A stretch of DNA of 8,854 nucleotides, taken from NCBI GenBank assembly GCA_017383785.1, contig JAFNVD010000061.1, positions 1-8,854 on the forward strand, in the 5' to 3' direction. Shown here in pieces: positions 5,763 to 8,854 of the stretch. The notes beneath the pieces were generated by a model. That model searched no databases. It was not told the DNA's origin and saw only the letters and a program-made list of their open reading frames with translations. Origin of the DNA: Peptococcaceae bacterium. GTDB taxonomy: Bacteria > Bacillota > Peptococcia > Peptococcales > Peptococcaceae. How positions within the stretch are numbered: the first letter of the stretch is position 1; every line of letters begins with the position of its first letter. Both the position numbers and the translations under genes were made by a program.

Positions 5763-7820
5763 ATGACAAGCAGAAAAGCATTTGCTGACAAAATTATGTT
5801 ATTAGGGATTGATGGTATGGATCCACGTCTTACCAGAAAATATGTAGACGAAGGTATCATGCCAAACACAGCTGAATATATCAAACGCGGTGCAGCCAGA
5901 CACGACCTGATAATGCTGGGCGGCCACCCAACCGTTACCCCACCAATGTGGACCACTTTGGCAACCGGTGCTTATGCAAACGTTCATGGTATTACCGGGT
6001 TCTTCCGCAAAGGGAATGATATTGACGAAATTGACTATAACTTAGATAGCCGCAACTGTAAAGCAGAACCAATGTGGAATGTTTTAGCGGAAGCAGGTAA
6101 AAAAACATTAGTATTCCATTGGCCTGGCAGTGCTTGGCCTCCAACCAGCGACAGCGAAAACTTATTTGTAGTTGACGGTACTGCTCCCGGCGTTCCTGGT
6201 ATGTCCAGTTCTTTGGTTGACCATGAATTTATTTTCAGAGCAGGCGAAGAATATAACGAAGTTACATTTATTCCTGCAGCTCCAATTGAAGCAAGCGCAG
6301 CTTGTGTAACGACTGATTTGGCTGATGACGATGCCGAAGTTGCAGGCCTGTATGAAAGTGCTGCAAATACTGAAAGTAAATCCCGTAAAGCACTGCTCTA
6401 CAAATTAGCACAGGGTAGTGTAAATGCAAGTGAAGGTAACCACAACGAAGTAGTTTCTCCAATTAAACCTGCTGAAGGTTGGGAAAATGCACCGGAAGGC
6501 GCATTAGAATGTACCATTCTTTATTCCATGGGGTACTTGAGAAGACCGGTTCTGATTCTGAAAAATGAAGAAGGCATCTATGACCGCGTAGCAATCTATA
6601 AGAAAAAGAAAGATACAGAGCCAATTGTTACATTGTTTGTAGGCAAATCTGTTCGCAGTGTTATCGATGATGCGATGCTGCCAAGCGGCGGTTCCTTACA
6701 GGCCGGCAGAAACCATAAACTGCTCCGCTTAGATCCGGAAGGTAAATCCTTAATTTTAAGCGTATCTTATGCAATGGCAGTTGGTTCTGATGCTCTGTAT
6801 CATCCAAAGAGAATTTACAAAGGTATCGTTGAAAACTGCGGCTTGCCTGCAACCTTATCTATGTACGGCATGCAGGATGATATGTTAATTACCGAATGTA
6901 TGCTGGATGACTGGTATGGTGTAGCAGATTGGCAGGCAGATGCACTTCATTATATGATCGAAAAAGAAGGCATCGAAATGATCTTCTCCCACTATCATAG
7001 CATCGACTTAGAAGAACATCAGTTTATTAAACATTTGGCGGAAAGAGACTTCAACCGCAATCCGGTAGAAGTAGCTGAAAAATGGATGAGAAACTTATAT
7101 ATTCAGGCCGACTACTATCTGGGCAAATTCTTGCACTTCCTGGATGAAGGCTGGACCATTTTAATCTTCTCTGACCATGCACAGGTTGCTCCTAAACATG
7201 ACGTTCCAATGCTGTGCGACCTGAATGGTGTTTGCACACCTGTTATGGAAGAATTGGGCTACACCGTACTGCAGAGAAATGCAGAAGGTAAGAAAATTCC
7301 TAAGATTGACTGGACCAAAACCAGAGCAGTTGTACAGCGTGAAGGCCATATTTACCTGAATATCAAGGGCAGAGAAAAACATGTTATGGAAGATGGCTCT
7401 ATCCTGGATGGTATCGTAGATCCTGCTGACCAGTACGAATTGGAAGAACAGATTATGACCGACCTGTATGGTTATAAAGATAAGAAAACAGGCCATCGTG
7501 TATTCTCCGTTGCATTAAGAAACCGCGATGCAGTGCTGTTAGGTCAGGGTGGTCCTGAAGGCGGCGATATTATCGCTTGGCATGCAGAAGGTTATAACTT
7601 TGACCATTCCGACTGCTTATCTACTACATGGGGTGAAGGTGACACTTCCGTATCTCCTATCTTCATTGCAGCAGGGAAAGGTATTAAAGAAGGATTCGAA
7701 ACAGATCGCATCATTCGTCAGATTGACTTCGCAGCTACCGTTGCAGGTTTAGCAGGGGTAAGATTCCCGGCACAGTGTGAAGGTGCACCTGTATATCCAA
7801 TCTTTGCAGAAGAATTCTAA
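5763..7820 (+). CDS. Alkaline phosphatase superfamily phosphohydrolase/phosphodiesterase (type I phosphodiesterase-like)
   Basis: This is a 685-residue protein without signal peptide or membrane segment, hence probably cytoplasmic. The N-terminus LLGIDGMDP (13-21) provides the first metal aspartate, D17. The block HPTVTPPMWTTLATG (55-69), followed by HGITGF, holds the nucleophile, most likely T59. A long insert of about 300 residues (roughly 90-400) forms a probable cap domain. The second metal cluster follows: D415-x3-H419 and SDHAQ with D471-H472. The C-terminal PIFIAAGKGIKEG (632-644) and IDFAATVAGLAGV (654-666) are typical of predicted AlkP-superfamily phosphohydrolases (COG3379-like). 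The third family histidine near the C-terminus is not evident: no histidine occurs after H615. Glutamine is coded only by CAG (14 of 14). The substrate is unknown; a phosphate or sulfate ester imported by the upstream permease is the simplest inference. A phosphomutase role cannot be excluded. Confidence 0.85.
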   Translation: MTSRKAFADKIMLLGIDGMDPRLTRKYVDEGIMPNTAEYIKRGAARHDLIMLGGHPTVTPPMWTTLATGAYANVHGITGFFRKGNDIDEIDYNLDSRNCKAEPMWNVLAEAGKKTLVFHWPGSAWPPTSDSENLFVVDGTAPGVPGMSSSLVDHEFIFRAGEEYNEVTFIPAAPIEASAACVTTDLADDDAEVAGLYESAANTESKSRKALLYKLAQGSVNASEGNHNEVVSPIKPAEGWENAPEGALECTILYSMGYLRRPVLILKNEEGIYDRVAIYKKKKDTEPIVTLFVGKSVRSVIDDAMLPSGGSLQAGRNHKLLRLDPEGKSLILSVSYAMAVGSDALYHPKRIYKGIVENCGLPATLSMYGMQDDMLITECMLDDWYGVADWQADALHYMIEKEGIEMIFSHYHSIDLEEHQFIKHLAERDFNRNPVEVAEKWMRNLYIQADYYLGKFLHFLDEGWTILIFSDHAQVAPKHDVPMLCDLNGVCTPVMEELGYTVLQRNAEGKKIPKIDWTKTRAVVQREGHIYLNIKGREKHVMEDGSILDGIVDPADQYELEEQIMTDLYGYKDKKTGHRVFSVALRNRDAVLLGQGGPEGGDIIAWHAEGYNFDHSDCLSTTWGEGDTSVSPIFIAAGKGIKEGFETDRIIRQIDFAATVAGLAGVRFPAQCEGAPVYPIFAEEF

Positions 7821-7841
7821 TTTGAATAGTTCTCTAAATTC

Positions 7842-7872
7842 AGAGAGAAGTGAGTTTCTCACTTCTCTCTTT
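7842..7872 (+). terminator. Strong hairpin, probable terminator after the hydrolase gene
   Basis: A perfect 13-base-pair stem (7842-7854 with 7858-7870) closes a TTT loop, 21 bases after the stop codon. The following T run is only three bases, so termination may be incomplete and transcription could continue into the zinc-ribbon gene. The upstream TTCTCT at 7830-7835 can pair with 7844-7849 instead, giving a weaker competing hairpin. Confidence 0.7.
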
Positions 7873-7925
7873 ACATAGTAGTTCCTTTATGGAATCGGTT
7901 TGATTTTGATTAAGAAGGTGTTTTT

Positions 7926-8432
7926 ATGAATGACTTAAAAGAAATGAGCAATTTTAAATCAGAAGCACGTTTGGATATGTTGAAAGCAAGAACGAAACGC
8001 TGCGTATGTAAATTTTGCGGGAATAAACTACGTTTGAAACGTATTATTTTCTCTTCGTATGAGGAAGTACGCGTAGAAATTTTCTGTGAAAAATGCAATC
8101 GAATTGAGTTTGGTGTAGAACCGGAAATTTATACAAGTGCAAAATATTTTGTGGAAGAGACAAAATTTAATCATTTCGCAGATTTAGACGAAAATGAGCG
8201 TACCAAACAAATGAATATTGCCAAAGTATGCGATATTATGTCCTGGGGAAATATGAATTTAGGCTTTTTAAATAAAGAAGGTTTTAGGGTACCGGTCGAA
8301 ATGAATGAAAATCTTTTGGGCGAATGCATCACTTTAAAAGAAAAAGATATGGAAGAAATCTTAAAAACGCTAGATTCTATTGACTCCTTTAGTGCAATAG
8401 ATTTTGTGCATAAACCAATGGACGGTGAGTAA
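7926..8432 (+). CDS. Small zinc-ribbon protein of unknown function
   Basis: I do not recognise a named family for this 168-residue soluble protein. The N-terminus is basic (KARTKRCVCKF, 20-30). Two cysteine pairs, C28-x2-C31 in CKFCG and C54-x2-C57 in CEKC, about 22 residues apart, make a typical four-cysteine zinc ribbon; an extra C26 precedes the first pair. The C-terminal two thirds is acidic and apparently helical, with no recognised catalytic motif. An AAGAAGGTG ribosome site sits 5 bases before the ATG, and the next gene, an ABC ATPase, begins one base after the stop, so the two are almost surely co-translated. I see no clear promoter in the 7873-7925 gap, so transcription may come by read-through from the hydrolase gene or from a promoter too weak to recognise. 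A nucleic-acid or partner-protein binding role is only a guess. Confidence 0.8.
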   Translation: MNDLKEMSNFKSEARLDMLKARTKRCVCKFCGNKLRLKRIIFSSYEEVRVEIFCEKCNRIEFGVEPEIYTSAKYFVEETKFNHFADLDENERTKQMNIAKVCDIMSWGNMNLGFLNKEGFRVPVEMNENLLGECITLKEKDMEEILKTLDSIDSFSAIDFVHKPMDGE

Positions 8433-8433
8433 T

Positions 8434-8854
8434 ATGAGCGATAACTATGTGATTGAATGTAAGAACTTATCCTGTCGCATGGGGAAACATTATTTGATAA
8501 AGGATATCAACTGGAAAGTAGCTCCCGGAGAACATTGGGTCGTGTATGGCATGAACGGCAGCGGAAAAACTACTCTGCTCTCAATTATTGCAGGGTTTAA
8601 ACATTATACTTCTGGAACATTAAAATTATTCGGAGAAGAATACACAAATGAAAATGCTTTGGCGATGCGTAAAAAGATAGGGTTTGTAAGCGGATCTTTT
8701 TTTGATGTGCATTACCACAAAGAAAATGTGCTGGATATTGTTTTAAGCGGCTTAACCGGTACATTAAGTTTGGATAATGATTTAACGGTTGAAGATGCTG
8801 CATATGCCTATGAATTATTACGAGCATTGCATTTAGAGGAGAAAATGAATCGTC
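8434..8854 (+). CDS. ABC-type ATP-binding protein (YlmA/ModF-like), 3' end outside window
   Basis: The first 140 residues are present. They include the opening strand EHWVVYGMNGSGKTTLL, whose Walker A is GMNGSGKT (39-46), preceded by an aromatic region that stacks with ATP in this family. The EHW-V-YG and KKIGFVSGSFF (80-90) blocks, then NVLDIVLSGL, resemble the YlmA of B. subtilis and ModF of E. coli, stand-alone ATPases not clearly tied to a permease. At the Q-loop, where most ABC transporters have glutamine after V-P or V-S, this protein has G87; members of this group often lack that glutamine. The signature, Walker B and H-loop lie beyond the window. The start ATG is one base after the zinc-ribbon stop, with GGTGAG 4 bases upstream inside that gene. 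The partner and substrate are unknown. Confidence 0.9.
   Translation, partial: MSDNYVIECKNLSCRMGKHYLIKDINWKVAPGEHWVVYGMNGSGKTTLLSIIAGFKHYTSGTLKLFGEEYTNENALAMRKKIGFVSGSFFDVHYHKENVLDIVLSGLTGTLSLDNDLTVEDAAYAYELLRALHLEEKMNR

Noticed and set aside
7161..7496. Minus-strand open frame of 111 codons opposite the hydrolase
   Set aside because: Antisense to the conserved catalytic region of the hydrolase with no initiation signal.

Overview
The window looks like a chromosomal segment of a moderately AT-rich Firmicute-type anaerobe. It has strong AGGAGG-type ribosome sites, factor-independent terminators and short intergenic gaps. The folB-folK fusion and the gene content would fit a Negativicutes-like or Clostridia-like bacterium, but this placement is an inference from style and family memory, not a proven identification. 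I see no insertion sequence, phage gene, CRISPR array, tRNA or rRNA.

Minus strand, 3197 down to 1: a folate synthesis cluster in the order folC, an HD-domain hydrolase, folP, and a folB-folK fusion cut by the window start. folC/HD and folP/folBK each overlap by 8 bases, which suggests translational coupling. FolB, FolK, FolP and FolC cover the late steps from dihydroneopterin to (poly)glutamylated folate. The HD protein sits among them and is a candidate for an unassigned dephosphorylation step.

Plus strand, 3375 to 4118: a DUF554 membrane protein with a good sigma-70-type promoter and a clear terminator, so it is probably a single-gene transcript divergent from folC.

Plus strand, 4249 to 7872: a permease of the SLC13/ion-transporter type followed by a 685-residue cytoplasmic alkaline-phosphatase-superfamily hydrolase. 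No terminator separates them and a strong hairpin follows the second gene. They may form an uptake-and-hydrolysis pair for an organic phosphate- or sulfate-like anion. The hydrolase gene has a near-perfect ribosome site and uses only CAG for glutamine, which suggests high expression. Its substrate is unknown, and this pair is the most plausible undescribed system in the window.

Plus strand, 7926 to the end: a small four-cysteine zinc-ribbon protein of unknown function, then, after one base, an ABC ATPase of the YlmA/ModF-like type that runs off the window.
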